Assembly (NCBI GenBank): GCA_017792445.1
Contig: CP051232.1
Location: forward strand, 1-64,000
Reading direction: 5' to 3'
From: Maritimibacter sp.
GTDB lineage: Bacteria; Pseudomonadota; Alphaproteobacteria; Rhodobacterales; Rhodobacteraceae
Length of the DNA stretch: 64,000 nucleotides
Shown here: one piece after another, positions 7,563 to 19,647 of the stretch
Layout: each line of letters starts with the position of its first letter
How positions within the stretch are numbered: the stretch's first letter is position 1
Translations under genes and position numbers: made by a program
The notes under the pieces: generated by a model
Told to the model about the DNA's origin: nothing
What the model saw: the letters and a program-made list of their open reading frames with translations, nothing else
Databases searched by the model: none

Positions 7563-8596
7563 CCCGCCACCACCTGCAGCCCCACCGCGCCGGCGTAGAT
7601 CGCCAGCATCACCACGCTTTCCGTCCCGATCTTCAACGGCCCCTCGCGTTCCCTCAGGATCAGGCCGATCAGCAGCACCGCCGTCATCAGCAGCCCCACC
7701 ACCAGCCAGAAATATTCCCCCGGTCCGACCGCGTGATACAGCGAGCCGTCGCGATAGGCCATGTCGCTCAGCGACAGGAACAGCGTGTCGAAGGTGTTGC
7801 CGCCGATGATGCCCCCCATCGCCAGTTGCATCGCGCCCCGGCGCACCGCCGCGATCGTCGTGACAAGTTCCGGCAGCGAGGTCACCACCGCCGTCATCAG
7901 CGCGCCTACCACCGTCTGCGACATGCCCAGCCGTTCCGACAGGGCCGATCCTGTCTGCGCGATCACCCAGCCTGCCGCGCCCAGTACGGCGACCAGCATG
8001 GCGAACGAGCCGAACAGCGCCACCGCCCCGGCCCGGCTTGGCGGCTCGTCTGGTTCGTCCTCGACCGTCTCCGGCGTTTTCACGGGGCGCCACATCGGCT
8101 GTTCGCGCACCCGGCTCGTGGTCACCGCGCCGACGCAGTAGACCGCGATCAGCACGACCGACACCGGGTGGACGGCCCAGACGGTGAACTCTGGCGTCGT
8201 GAAGGCGACCAGCGGCAGGCACAGCAGCGACAGCAGCAGCGCGCCCTGAAACAGGTTGGTGGCCTCGGCCGCCGAATGTTCGAGGTTCGCCCGTTTGTGG
8301 ATCACGTCGGCCAGCGCAAGGAACGCCGTCTGTGCCGCGATGCCGCCGACGCCGTTGGCGAAGGCCAGTTGCGGCGCGCCGTTCAGCGCCGAGGTGATCG
8401 ACACCACAACGCCCGAAAGTGACGTAGCCGCGCCCAGCACGATGCCCCCGATCACCGCCTCGCCCAGCCCGCTTCGGTCGGCGATGCGGTCGGCCAGATC
8501 GGTGATCCGGGTGCCGATGACAAGGATCACCAGCCCGGCGATGGCGAACAGGCCGAACAGCCAGACGGTCGACAGCGATGCGATCATCCCGCGCAC
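7559..8596 (-). CDS. CaCA-type cation exchanger (sodium/calcium exchanger family)
   Basis: 345 residues, about ten membrane helices. The two alpha-repeat regions of the exchanger family are visible: GAATSLSGVVVSITSALNG followed by FANGVGGIAAQ, and AVVTSLPELVTTIAAVRRG followed by MGGIIGGNTFDTLF. A charged cytoplasmic loop (VREQPMWRPVKTPETVEDEPDEPP) separates the halves. It should exchange a divalent or other cation for sodium or protons across the inner membrane; the ion is not determinable. The first repeat carries S-G in place of the usual P-E, a departure from the calcium-binding acid. The DUF6314 gene overlaps its 3' end by four bases. Confidence 0.82.
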   Translation of the reverse strand: MRGMIASLSTVWLFGLFAIAGLVILVIGTRITDLADRIADRSGLGEAVIGGIVLGAATSLSGVVVSITSALNGAPQLAFANGVGGIAAQTAFLALADVIHKRANLEHSAAEATNLFQGALLLSLLCLPLVAFTTPEFTVWAVHPVSVVLIAVYCVGAVTTSRVREQPMWRPVKTPETVEDEPDEPPSRAGAVALFGSFAMLVAVLGAAGWVIAQTGSALSERLGMSQTVVGALMTAVVTSLPELVTTIAAVRRGAMQLAMGGIIGGNTFDTLFLSLSDMAYRDGSLYHAVGPGEYFWLVVGLLMTAVLLIGLILREREGPLKIGTESVVMLAIYAGAVGLQVVAG

Positions 8597-8665
8597 CCCG
8601 CTTGCCGCCGCGTTCCAGTGGGTCTAAACCCCGCCCCGAATGTCCGCTCCAGATACAGGTCTGCC

Positions 8666-9973
<1,308 letters not shown>

Positions 9974-9995
9974 GCCTGCCCGAAAATCAGTCACG

Positions 9996-10029
9996 ACAGG
10001 CGGCCGGGATCTCTCGCGCCGCCTGTTTT
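9996..10029 (+). terminator. Intrinsic terminator after purB
   Basis: ACAGGCGGC (9996-10004) pairs with GCCGCCTGT (10018-10026), followed by TTT at 10027-10029 and a T-rich tail. Confidence 0.82.
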
Positions 10030-10116
10030 CGTTCCGGCGCGCGCAAAAGTGACCCAGGGGAACTTCACGGATGCGCGGCCCGTGCTATCGTTGGGGGGCC
10101 CAACGGAGTCACAGCC

Positions 10117-10263
10117 ATGAAACAACTGCTTGTCGCAGGCATCCTAGCCCTGACCCCCGCCGCCCTCATCGCGCAGGACTGCCACACGGAAACCACGCAG
10201 ACCTGCGCCGAAGGCATGACCTACGACGACGAAACCAAGGCCTGCGTCGAGATCACCAGCTAG
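10117..10263 (+). CDS. Small secreted cysteine-motif protein (first of three)
   Basis: 48 residues, with a clear signal peptide (about residues 1-20, MKQLLVAGILALTPAALIAQ). The mature part of about 28 residues has cysteines at 22, 30 and 43. Residues 30-43 read CAEGMTYDDETKAC, fitting C-x2-G-x2-[YW]-x6-C-[VI]. The same motif appears in the two following genes. A CGGAG ribosome-binding site precedes the ATG. It is probably periplasmic with a disulfide. The function is unknown. Small proteins like this directly behind purB are a recurrent arrangement in Rhodobacterales and may be misnamed after purB. Confidence 0.75.
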   Translation: MKQLLVAGILALTPAALIAQDCHTETTQTCAEGMTYDDETKACVEITS

Positions 10264-10344
10264 CGCCGGCACGACCCCACGACGCAGGTTGACGCCTGCC
10301 CCGGCCTGCGTCAGCCTGACGCAAGGTAACAGGAGTCATTTGCA

Positions 10345-10506
10345 ATGAAGACATTCGCCACGCTGCTGCTCGCCGGTGCCCTTCTGGCGCCGACCGTCGC
10401 CTTGGCCGAGTACATCTGCCCGAAGATGTGGGACAAGAAATACGGCGGCAACTGCCCGTCCGGTTCGGTCTGGAGCGAACGCTACCTCGCCTGCATCAAG
10501 TCCTAG
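10345..10506 (+). CDS. Small secreted cysteine-motif protein (second of three)
   Basis: 53 residues. The signal peptide covers residues 1-21 (MKTFATLLLAGALLAPTVALA, AxA cleavage site). The mature part has cysteines at 25, 37 and 50; residues 37-50 read CPSGSVWSERYLAC, the same C-x2-G-x2-[YW]-x6-C-[VI] spacing as in the flanking proteins, with Trp as the aromatic. An AGGAG ribosome-binding site lies 10 bases before the ATG. It is too short for standard ORF cut-offs but has good coding character. Expected location is the periplasm; role is unknown. Confidence 0.75.
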   Translation: MKTFATLLLAGALLAPTVALAEYICPKMWDKKYGGNCPSGSVWSERYLACIKS

Positions 10507-10571
10507 TAAGATGCGGCGCGATTGCCTGAGGATCGCGCTGCAAGTTATTGTTCCTTAAGGGAGGTATCCCA

Positions 10572-11105
10572 ATGCGTAGCCTGATGATCGCGGCCCTTGC
10601 AACGCTGCCCGCCGCCGCCTTCGCCGCTGGCAGCGGAAGCGACAACCCGCCCACCACCACCGAAACCACGACGACCTGCACCGACGGGATGGTCTACGAC
10701 GCGGAGGCGGGCAAATGCGTCGCCCCCGAGGTGGAGTCGCTGAACGACGACCAGCGGTATGACGCTGTGCGCGAACTGGCCTACGCCGGTCGGCTTGATG
10801 ACGCGTTGCGGGTGTTGGCGGCGATGAGCGACCAGCAGGACGACCGGGTGCTGACCTACTACGGCTATATCCACCGCGCCGCCGGGGATTTCGAGCTTGG
10901 CGACAGCTACTACCGGCAGGCCATCGACGCGAACCCCGACAACCTGCTGGCGCGGTCCTACATGGGTCAGGGTCTGGTGATTCAGGGCCGCGTGGACGAA
11001 GCCTATGCCCAACTGGTCGAGATCCGCGCCCGCGGCGGTTCGGGCGGCTGGCCGGAGAAGGCGCTGATGCGCGCGATCCTGACCGGGCACGACACGTCCT
11101 ATTGA
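10572..11105 (+). CDS. Secreted TPR-repeat protein with N-terminal cysteine motif
   Basis: 177 residues. A signal peptide (1-18, MRSLMIAALATLPAAAFA) is followed by a Thr-rich stretch and CTDGMVYDAEAGKC (residues 36-49), the same two-cysteine motif as in the two small genes upstream. About residues 58-175 form tetratricopeptide-like helical pairs (RYDAVRELAYAGRLDDALRVL, VLTYYGYIHRAAGDFELGDSYYRQAI, NLLARSYMGQGLVIQGRVDEAYAQLVEI). The start is at 10572 behind an excellent AAGGGAGG site; an upstream GTG/TTG-type start would disrupt the signal peptide. It is probably a periplasmic protein-interaction scaffold, linked to the preceding small proteins by the shared motif. Confidence 0.82.
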   Translation: MRSLMIAALATLPAAAFAAGSGSDNPPTTTETTTTCTDGMVYDAEAGKCVAPEVESLNDDQRYDAVRELAYAGRLDDALRVLAAMSDQQDDRVLTYYGYIHRAAGDFELGDSYYRQAIDANPDNLLARSYMGQGLVIQGRVDEAYAQLVEIRARGGSGGWPEKALMRAILTGHDTSY

Positions 11106-11122
11106 TCGGGTGATCCGACGGC

Positions 11123-11149
11123 GGCGCGGCAGGGAAACCTCGCCGCGCC
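11123..11149 (+). terminator. Hairpin after the TPR gene
   Basis: GGCGCGGC (11123-11130) and GCCGCGCC (11142-11149) form a perfect 8-base stem 18 bases after the stop codon. Only a short T-run (11155-11157) follows, so it is a probable rather than certain terminator. Confidence 0.5.
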
Positions 11150-11216
11150 AACGCTTTAAAACCGATCGTTAACCATTCTCTGCCAGTTTCGCACATATTC
11201 GGGGACGGAGTGTGCG

Positions 11217-12260
11217 ATGCCCATGGAAATGACCCTTCCGGGCGCCGGCCCGGTTGCGGCAAGCCGGCTGACGCGCCGCCAGAAAGCGGCGATCATCGTG
11301 CGCCTTCTGCGCAGCGAGGGGATAGAACTGTCGCTGGCCGACATGCCGGAAACGCTGCAAGTCGACCTCACGCGTGAGATGGGCGGCCTGAAACTGGTCG
11401 ACCGCGCCACGCTCAAAGCGGTGGTCGAGGAATTCGTCGCCGAACTCGACGGTATCGGCCTGTCCTTCCCCGGTGGGCTGTCCGGCGCGCTGGCGCTGAT
11501 GGACGGCACGATCAGCGCGGCGGCGGCCGAACGGCTGCGGGTGCAGGCCGGGATCGGCGCGGTGACCGATGCGTGGGAACGTCTTAGCCAGCTTGACGGC
11601 GCGCGCCTGCTGCCCCTGATCGAAGGGGAAAGCGTCGAAATCGGCGCGGTCATCCTGTCCAAGCTGAAGGTGTCGAAAGCGGCAGAGGTGCTGGGCCTGA
11701 TGCCGGGCGAAAAGGCCCGCCGCCTTGCCTATTCCATGGGGCAGACCGGCTCGGTCAGTCCGCAGACGGTCGACCGGATCGGTCAGGCGCTGGTCGGCCA
11801 ACTGGACGCCGAGGCCCCCAAGGCGTTTGAAGGCGGGCCGGTCGAACGCGTCGGCGCGATCCTGAACTTCTCGCCCGCCGCCACCCGCGACGACGTGCTG
11901 GAAGGGCTGGATCAGGAGGATCAGGATTTCGCCAACGAGGTGCGGAAGGCCATCTTCACCTTCATCAACATCCCCCAGCGGATCGACCCGCGCGACGTGC
12001 CGAAGGTCACGCGCGAAGTGGATGGCGCCATGCTGATCAAGGCGCTGGCCGCCGCGCTTCAGTCCGAAAAGGAAAAGAAAGCGGCGGAATTCATCCTTGG
12101 CAGCATGTCGCAGCGCCTTGCCCAGCAGATGCGGGACGAGATGGAGGCGCTGGGAACCATCAAGCCGAAAGAGGGCGAGGAAGCGATGAGCGCGGTGGTC
12201 ACCGCCATCCGCGAGATGGAAGCGAACGGAGAGATCATGCTGGTGGCCGAGGACGAATAA
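11217..12260 (+). CDS. fliG: Flagellar motor switch protein FliG
   Basis: 347 residues with the three-domain FliG layout. The N-terminal domain starts LTRRQKAAIIVRLLRSEG, the middle domain contains ILSKLKVSKAAEVLGLMPGEKARRLAYSM, and the C-terminal domain contains EDQDFANEVRKAIFTFINIPQRIDPRDVPKVTREVD, the charged torque-generating region. It forms part of the rotor C-ring and interacts with the MotA stator and FliM. It stands alone here, away from other flagellar genes, which is seen in some Rhodobacterales. A TTAACCAT sequence at 11169-11176, resembling a CtrA half-site, lies 41 bases before the start. Confidence 0.88.
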   Translation: MPMEMTLPGAGPVAASRLTRRQKAAIIVRLLRSEGIELSLADMPETLQVDLTREMGGLKLVDRATLKAVVEEFVAELDGIGLSFPGGLSGALALMDGTISAAAAERLRVQAGIGAVTDAWERLSQLDGARLLPLIEGESVEIGAVILSKLKVSKAAEVLGLMPGEKARRLAYSMGQTGSVSPQTVDRIGQALVGQLDAEAPKAFEGGPVERVGAILNFSPAATRDDVLEGLDQEDQDFANEVRKAIFTFINIPQRIDPRDVPKVTREVDGAMLIKALAAALQSEKEKKAAEFILGSMSQRLAQQMRDEMEALGTIKPKEGEEAMSAVVTAIREMEANGEIMLVAEDE

Positions 12261-12332
12261 ACCCGCCCGAGATTGCGGCACGCCCCCTGCGGTGCCATTC
12301 TTGCCCTACCGCATCTTGGGAGGAGACCGCAG

Positions 12333-12830
12333 ATGTCACTGTCTATCCGTCACGAGTCCGCGGGCGACGAACAGGCCATCCATGATCTGACCGTCGTCGC
12401 CTTCACCCCGGTGCCCCAAAGCGACGGAGCTGAAGCGCCGATCGTCGCCGCCCTGCGCGAAAGCGGCGCGCTGACGATCTCGCTTGTCGCCGTCGACGGG
12501 CCCGAGATCGTCGGCCACATCGCGTTTTCACCGGTCACCGCCGGATCCGATGCCGAAGGCTGGTATGGCCTCGGCCCCGTTTCGGTCCACCCCGACCGGC
12601 AGGGTCAGGGCATCGGCGGCGCGATGATCGAGGAAGGGCTGGCGCTGCTGCGCGGGCGCGACGCGAAGGGCTGCGTTCTGGTGGGCGATCCCGCCTATTA
12701 CAGCCGCTTCGGCTTTCGCAGCGACGGCGCCGTGTCTTATGGCGATGTTCCGGTGAAATACGTGCAATGGCTGGCGTTGCGAGAGGTCACGCCGTCGGGT
12801 GAACTGCGCTATGATCCGGCTTTCGGCTAG
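12333..12830 (+). CDS. GNAT-family N-acetyltransferase (YhbS-like)
   Basis: 165 residues of the GNAT fold. The acetyl-CoA-binding motif A is LGPVSVHPDRQGQGIGGAMIEEGL, with the Q/RxxGxG/A loop as RQGQGIGG. The DAKGCVLVGDPAYYSRFGF block is typical of the YhbS/uncharacterised subgroup. It should transfer an acetyl group from acetyl-CoA to an amine; the substrate is unknown. The start follows GGGAGGAGA at the right spacing. It is a single gene after fliG. Confidence 0.85.
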   Translation: MSLSIRHESAGDEQAIHDLTVVAFTPVPQSDGAEAPIVAALRESGALTISLVAVDGPEIVGHIAFSPVTAGSDAEGWYGLGPVSVHPDRQGQGIGGAMIEEGLALLRGRDAKGCVLVGDPAYYSRFGFRSDGAVSYGDVPVKYVQWLALREVTPSGELRYDPAFG

Positions 12831-12883
12831 GCCCTGTCGCCGCCGTATGGACAGCGCCGGAACCGGGGCGTAACGTCGCCCGC

Positions 12884-13222
12884 ATGACCGACCACCCCGC
12901 CCACAGCTGGCACGACATGGGCGGCGGACCCGCCGGCCCCGTCGACATGTCCCAACACGACTTCGCCCTTTGGGAGAAGCGCGTCGATGCCCTTATGGTG
13001 ATCTGCTCGACCAAGGGCCATTTCACCGTCGACGGCCTGCGCCGCGCACTGGAAGAGATGGGCCCCGCCTCGTTCGAGACGATGACCTACTACGAACGCT
13101 GGGTCGCCGCCGTGAACCGCAACCTGTTGGGCGGCGGCGTCTATTCCATCGAGGAACTGGGCCGCAAAATGGAAGAGGTCGCCCGCCGCGGCGCCACCTA
13201 CGGCGAGGCGTCCGATGGCTGA
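12884..13222 (+). CDS. Nitrile hydratase/thiocyanate hydrolase beta-type subunit (N-terminal half of NHase beta)
   Basis: 112 residues equivalent to the N-terminal half of nitrile hydratase beta, or to the beta subunit of thiocyanate hydrolase: HDMGGGPAGPVD, FALWEKRVDALM, RRALEEM, TYYERWVAAVNRNLLGGGVYSIEELG. WEKR and YYERW are the family hallmarks. It contributes to the alpha-beta interface, not metal binding. The gene overlaps the next one by 8 bases. The split-beta organisation (separate N and C halves) is that of thiocyanate hydrolase and of three-subunit nitrile hydratases. The substrate is not determined. Confidence 0.82.
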   Translation: MTDHPAHSWHDMGGGPAGPVDMSQHDFALWEKRVDALMVICSTKGHFTVDGLRRALEEMGPASFETMTYYERWVAAVNRNLLGGGVYSIEELGRKMEEVARRGATYGEASDG

Positions 13223-13478
13223 CCGCGTGCGCGTCCGCCAGATGACCCCGCCGGGCCACGTCCGCGCGCCGTGGTATCTGCGCGGAAAGCAGGGCGAGAT
13301 CGAGCGCCCGCTGGGCCCCTTCGCCAACCCCGAAAAGCTGGCCTATGGCCTGCCGGCGGAACAACGGCAGCTGTACCGCGTGCGCTTTACCATGGCCGAG
13401 GTCTGGGGCGACGACGCCGAGCGGCCCGACGATACGCTGGACGCCGAACTATACGATCACTGGCTGGAAAGGCTCTGA
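13215..13478 (+). CDS. Nitrile hydratase/thiocyanate hydrolase subunit (C-terminal SH3-like half of NHase beta)
   Basis: 87 residues matching the SH3-like barrel that forms the C-terminal half of nitrile hydratase beta: RVRVRQMTPPGHVRAPWYLRGKQGEIE, GPFANPEKLAYG and LYRVRFTMAEVWGDDA. The RxPxYxRGKxG pattern is conserved in the family. It overlaps the upstream subunit gene by 8 bases and is followed by the catalytic subunit, whose GTG starts 2 bases after this stop. All three genes are therefore expected to be made together in a stoichiometric complex. Confidence 0.82.
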   Translation: MADRVRVRQMTPPGHVRAPWYLRGKQGEIERPLGPFANPEKLAYGLPAEQRQLYRVRFTMAEVWGDDAERPDDTLDAELYDHWLERL

Positions 13479-13479
13479 C

Positions 13480-14130
13480 GTGCCCCACGACCACCCGTCC
13501 CACAGCCACACCGGGCTCAGCCCCTCGGGCCACCCCTACCGCGCCGACAACGACACGCCGCTGACTTACTGGCAGGTGATGGAGATCGCGATGCGCGAGC
13601 TTCTGGTCGAGAAAGGCGTGACCACACCCGCCGAGATACAGGCGCAGATCGACACCATGGACGCCCGCAGCCCCGCGAACGGCGCGGCGCTTGTGGCGCG
13701 GGCCTGGACCGATCCGGCGTTCAAGGCGCGGCTGATGGAGAACGCCTCGGACGCCGCGCGCGAGATGGGGTACGACATCGGCCCGTTGCATCTGGTCGCG
13801 GTCGAAAACACCGCCGACACCCACAACGTCATCGTCTGCACCCTGTGTTCCTGCTATCCGCGCAACCTGCTGGGCCTGCCGCCCGACTGGTACAAGTCGC
13901 GCGCCTATCGCTCGCGCGTGGTGAAGACCCCGCGTGCCGTGCTGGCCGAGTTCGGGCTGGACCTGCCGGACGACGTGACCGTCCGGGTTCACGACAGCAC
14001 CGCGGACATGCGCTATATCGTGCTGCCGGCCCGTCCGTGCGGCACCGACGCGCTGGACGAGGCCGCGCTGGCGGCCCTTGTGACCCGCGACAGCATGATC
14101 GGCACCGGCCTGCCGCGTTCCCCCGAGTGA
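13480..14130 (+). CDS. Nitrile hydratase/thiocyanate hydrolase catalytic (alpha-type) subunit, Co-type
   Basis: 216 residues. The metal-binding claw motif VCTLCSCYPR is present; the Thr in C-T-L-C-S-C marks the cobalt class (iron enzymes have Ser). The two outer Cys of CSC are normally oxidised to sulfinate and sulfenate. Other blocks: DTPLTYWQVMEIAMRELLVEKG, VARAWTDPAFKARLM and DWYKSRAYRSRVVKTPRAVL. The N-terminus is His-rich (HDHPSHSHTG), possibly aiding metal loading. The GTG at 13480 is the best start, placed behind a GAAAGG site. No activator or chaperone gene of the P47K or P14K type is adjacent, and no amidase or nitrilase. Confidence 0.88.
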   Translation: MPHDHPSHSHTGLSPSGHPYRADNDTPLTYWQVMEIAMRELLVEKGVTTPAEIQAQIDTMDARSPANGAALVARAWTDPAFKARLMENASDAAREMGYDIGPLHLVAVENTADTHNVIVCTLCSCYPRNLLGLPPDWYKSRAYRSRVVKTPRAVLAEFGLDLPDDVTVRVHDSTADMRYIVLPARPCGTDALDEAALAALVTRDSMIGTGLPRSPE

Positions 14131-14148
14131 GCCCCGAGTGATCCGCGC

Positions 14149-15027
14149 ATGAGCCGTTTCAGCCGCCTTGGCCCCAACGCCCAGGGCATTCTGTTCGTGA
14201 TCGCGGCCATGGCCTGCCTGCCGTTGATGGATTCGATGGCAAAGGCCATCGCCGAGCGGTCGAACCCGATCATGGCGACATGGGCGCGGTATCTGGGTCA
14301 GACGATCGCGGTGGCCATCGTCGTTATCCCCAAGATGCCGCGCGTGCTGAAGACCCGCTATCCGAAGCTGCAGATCCTGCGGTCGGTGTTCCTGCTGATC
14401 GCGACGACCTGCTTCTACTTCTCGATCGTCCCCATCGGCCTTGCGAACGCGACGGCGGTGCTGAACCTGAACCCGGTACTGATCACCCTTGGCGCGGCGC
14501 TGGTGTTGGGTGAAAGCTTCGGCCCCCGCCGCGCCTTCGCGGTAGTCGCGGCGCTGGTCGGCGCGCTGATCGTGATCCGGCCCGGAACCGACGTGTTCTC
14601 GCCCTATGCCTTGCTGCCGCTGGCCGCGGCGGTGTTCGTCGCGGGCTACTCGGTCGCGACCCGCTTCGTCGGCCGGGACGAGGATGCGTGGACCTCGCTT
14701 CTGTACACGGCGATGTTCGGCGCCATCGCGCTAAGCTGCGCGGTGCCCTTCTTCTGGGTGACGCCGGACGCCACGATGCTGGCGCTGATGGCGGTGATCG
14801 GTCTGGTGGGATCGGCAGGCCACCTGTGCCTGATCCGCGCCTACATGGCTGCCGAAGCCTCGACCGTCGCGCCCTTCGCCTATGCGCAGCTTCTGTTCGC
14901 AACGCTCTGGGGGCTGCTCTTCTTCGGAGAGATCCCGGACGGCTGGACGCTGCTGGGTGCGCTTGTGATCGTGGGGGCCGGTCTCTATGTCTGGCACCGC
15001 GAGACCCGCGCCCCGAAGAGCACATGA
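14149..15027 (+). CDS. DMT-superfamily EamA transporter
   Basis: 292 residues with ten predicted membrane helices in two five-helix EamA repeats: the first covers about residues 10-145 (GILFVIAAMACLPLMDSMAKA, RSVFLLIATTCFYFSIVPIG), the second begins YALLPLAAAVFVAGYSVATRF and ends LLGALVIVGAGLYVWH. The family exports metabolites such as amino acids or nucleotides. Its stop overlaps the ATG of the lipid acyltransferase gene (ATGA). It lies 18 bases after the catalytic nitrile hydratase subunit, so it could share that transcript. The substrate is unknown. Confidence 0.85.
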   Translation: MSRFSRLGPNAQGILFVIAAMACLPLMDSMAKAIAERSNPIMATWARYLGQTIAVAIVVIPKMPRVLKTRYPKLQILRSVFLLIATTCFYFSIVPIGLANATAVLNLNPVLITLGAALVLGESFGPRRAFAVVAALVGALIVIRPGTDVFSPYALLPLAAAVFVAGYSVATRFVGRDEDAWTSLLYTAMFGAIALSCAVPFFWVTPDATMLALMAVIGLVGSAGHLCLIRAYMAAEASTVAPFAYAQLLFATLWGLLFFGEIPDGWTLLGALVIVGAGLYVWHRETRAPKST

Positions 15028-15911
15028 GCCGAACCGAACCGACCTTTTCCGACCGCCTGATCGACATCGCCGCCCGCGGCTTTATCGGCGCGGCGAAACT
15101 GCTGCCCTACCGCTGGCGGGTGCCGGCGATGGGCTGGGTGGTGTCGCGGATCGCCGCGCCGCTGGCGGGCTGGAACCGCCGGGTGCGCGACAACCTTGCC
15201 CACGTGCGCCCCGACATGCCCAAGGCACAGGTCCGCCACATGGAACGCGCGGTGCCGGACAATTTCGGGCGCGACCTGATCGAGATGTACTCGGCGGCCG
15301 AGTTCCGCGAACGCGCCCGGCACTTCAAGTTTCAGGGCGACGGGGTCGAGGCACTGTACGCGGCGCGCGATGCAAAGCGCCCGGTGCTGCTGATCACGGG
15401 CCATTTCGGCAATTACGACGCGCCCCGCGCCGCGCTGTCGATGAACGGCTTCCCGGTCGGCGGGCTGTACAACCCGATGGCCAACCCGCTGTTCAACACC
15501 CATTACGTCACCGCGCTTGGCAGCATCGCCTCGCCGGTCTTCGAACGGTCGCGGCGCGGCATGTCCGAGATGATCCGCTTTCTGCGCGGCGGCGGCATGG
15601 TGGGCATCGTGGTCGACCAGTACATGAAGCACGGCGAACCGCTGGACTTCATGGGCCAGCCTGCGAAGACGGCCCTGTCGGCGGCGGAACTCGCGCTGAA
15701 ATACGACGCGCTGGCGATCCCGATCTACGGGGTGCGCCGGGAGAACGGGCTGGACTTCGACCTGTATGTCGAACCGCCCATCCCGCACGGCGATCCCATC
15801 GAGATGACGCAGGCGATGAACGACAGCCTTGCGCGGATGGTGGACCGGTTCCCGGATCAGTGGTTCTGGATTCACCGGCGCTGGAAACGGGTCGATCCGC
15901 GCCCGGAGTAA
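15024..15911 (+). CDS. Lysophospholipid acyltransferase family protein (LpxL/HtrB-like)
   Basis: 295 residues of the Kdo2-lipid A acyltransferase family. The catalytic HX4D motif is GHFGNYDAPR, and VGGLYNPMANPLFN and GGGMVGIVVDQYMKHGEPLDFMG are the conserved substrate-binding blocks (usually DQxxxxG in the second). The C-terminal WFWIHRRWK is the family ending. It transfers an acyl chain to a lipid acceptor at the inner membrane, in lipid A secondary acylation or a related step. The ATG overlaps the upstream transporter stop by four bases. Confidence 0.87.
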   Translation: MSRTEPTFSDRLIDIAARGFIGAAKLLPYRWRVPAMGWVVSRIAAPLAGWNRRVRDNLAHVRPDMPKAQVRHMERAVPDNFGRDLIEMYSAAEFRERARHFKFQGDGVEALYAARDAKRPVLLITGHFGNYDAPRAALSMNGFPVGGLYNPMANPLFNTHYVTALGSIASPVFERSRRGMSEMIRFLRGGGMVGIVVDQYMKHGEPLDFMGQPAKTALSAAELALKYDALAIPIYGVRRENGLDFDLYVEPPIPHGDPIEMTQAMNDSLARMVDRFPDQWFWIHRRWKRVDPRPE

Positions 15912-15933
15912 CGGCGCAACGCGCGCTCCTGCG

Positions 15934-16644
15934 TTACCGCAGCCGCGCCGCCGCGAGGATCGCGCCGTGACCGGCTTCCTGCAGGATGACGACCAACGGC
16001 TCGGGCCCCGGCGCCTCGGCGGTCAGTTCCAGCAGGCCCTGCCCGTCCCAGCCTGCCAGCATGTCCCAGCCGCTGACGATATTGGCATAGGTGATCGTTC
16101 GGCCCGCGTTCTCGCCCTTGCGGATCTCGACCGTGTTCTCGGGCATGTAGCGCACCAGTTGTACGAGGATCGACGACGGCAGCGGCTTCAGCCCCTCGGC
16201 CCGGATCGTCAGCGTGTCGCCCTCGCGGAACAGGTCGAGATCGACGAGCGGCTCGGCTTCCTGATGCGCGTCGATCAGATCGGCCAGCTTCATCGGCTTG
16301 AAGCCGACCACGTGGTCGGTGCCGCCGACGATCATCTGCGGCGTGTAGATCGTCCGATGCCCCGCCGCACGGGCATAGGCGCGCTGGCGGTTGGTGTAGT
16401 CGCGGCTGGCGAAGCTGTCCTTCCAGCCGATGTAATCCCAGTAGTCCACGTGCAGCGCCAGCGCGATTACGTCATCGCGGCCGGCAAGCTCGGTCATCAG
16501 CGCATCCGCGGGCGGACAGGACGAACATCCCTGGCTGGTGTATAGTTCGACGACCACCGGATTGTCCTGCGACGCATCCTGTGCCGACAACGCGCCTGCC
16601 GAAATCACGGCTGCCGCGACACAAGACGCCCAAAGCCTGCGCAT
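15934..16644 (-). CDS. Secreted DUF1223 family protein (thioredoxin-like)
   Basis: 236 residues. A signal peptide (about 1-21, ending SAGALSAQ) is followed by the thioredoxin-like core with VELYTSQGCSSCPPADALM, a CxxC motif, and the WDYIGWKDSFASRDYTNRQRAYA block. These together define DUF1223. It is likely a periplasmic thiol-active protein; the substrate is unknown. It is divergent from aconitase with a 222-base shared upstream region. It is common for this gene to sit beside acnA in this bacterial group. Confidence 0.88.
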   Translation of the reverse strand: MRRLWASCVAAAVISAGALSAQDASQDNPVVVELYTSQGCSSCPPADALMTELAGRDDVIALALHVDYWDYIGWKDSFASRDYTNRQRAYARAAGHRTIYTPQMIVGGTDHVVGFKPMKLADLIDAHQEAEPLVDLDLFREGDTLTIRAEGLKPLPSSILVQLVRYMPENTVEIRKGENAGRTITYANIVSGWDMLAGWDGQGLLELTAEAPGPEPLVVILQEAGHGAILAAARLR

Positions 16645-16866
16645 TTACTTCCCCTTTGACCTGTGGCCCCTATCTACCTAACCAAGCTACAGATTGACCG
16701 CCAATCAACGATTAGCGAGGAATTTGCCATCTCATGTAACCTGCTGCGGTTGCGCCACGGTATACGACGGCATACATAACGACCGAACCCGAGTCCCGCT
16801 CCCGCAAGGAAGCGCGGGCACAGCGACACGGGGCCAGCGTGCCCCAAGCCAATGGAGGGAGCCCCA

Positions 16867-19647
<2,781 letters not shown>

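Noticed and set aside
11156-11172. TTAA-N9-TTAA before fliG as a full CtrA box
   Set aside because: The spacing is nine bases; the CtrA consensus is TTAA-N7-TTAA. Only the TTAACCAT half-site is noted.
16694-16708. TTGAC-CGCCA-ATCAA between DUF1223 and acnA, resembling an Fnr box
   Set aside because: The spacer is five bases, not four, so it does not fit the Fnr geometry; kept only as a note.
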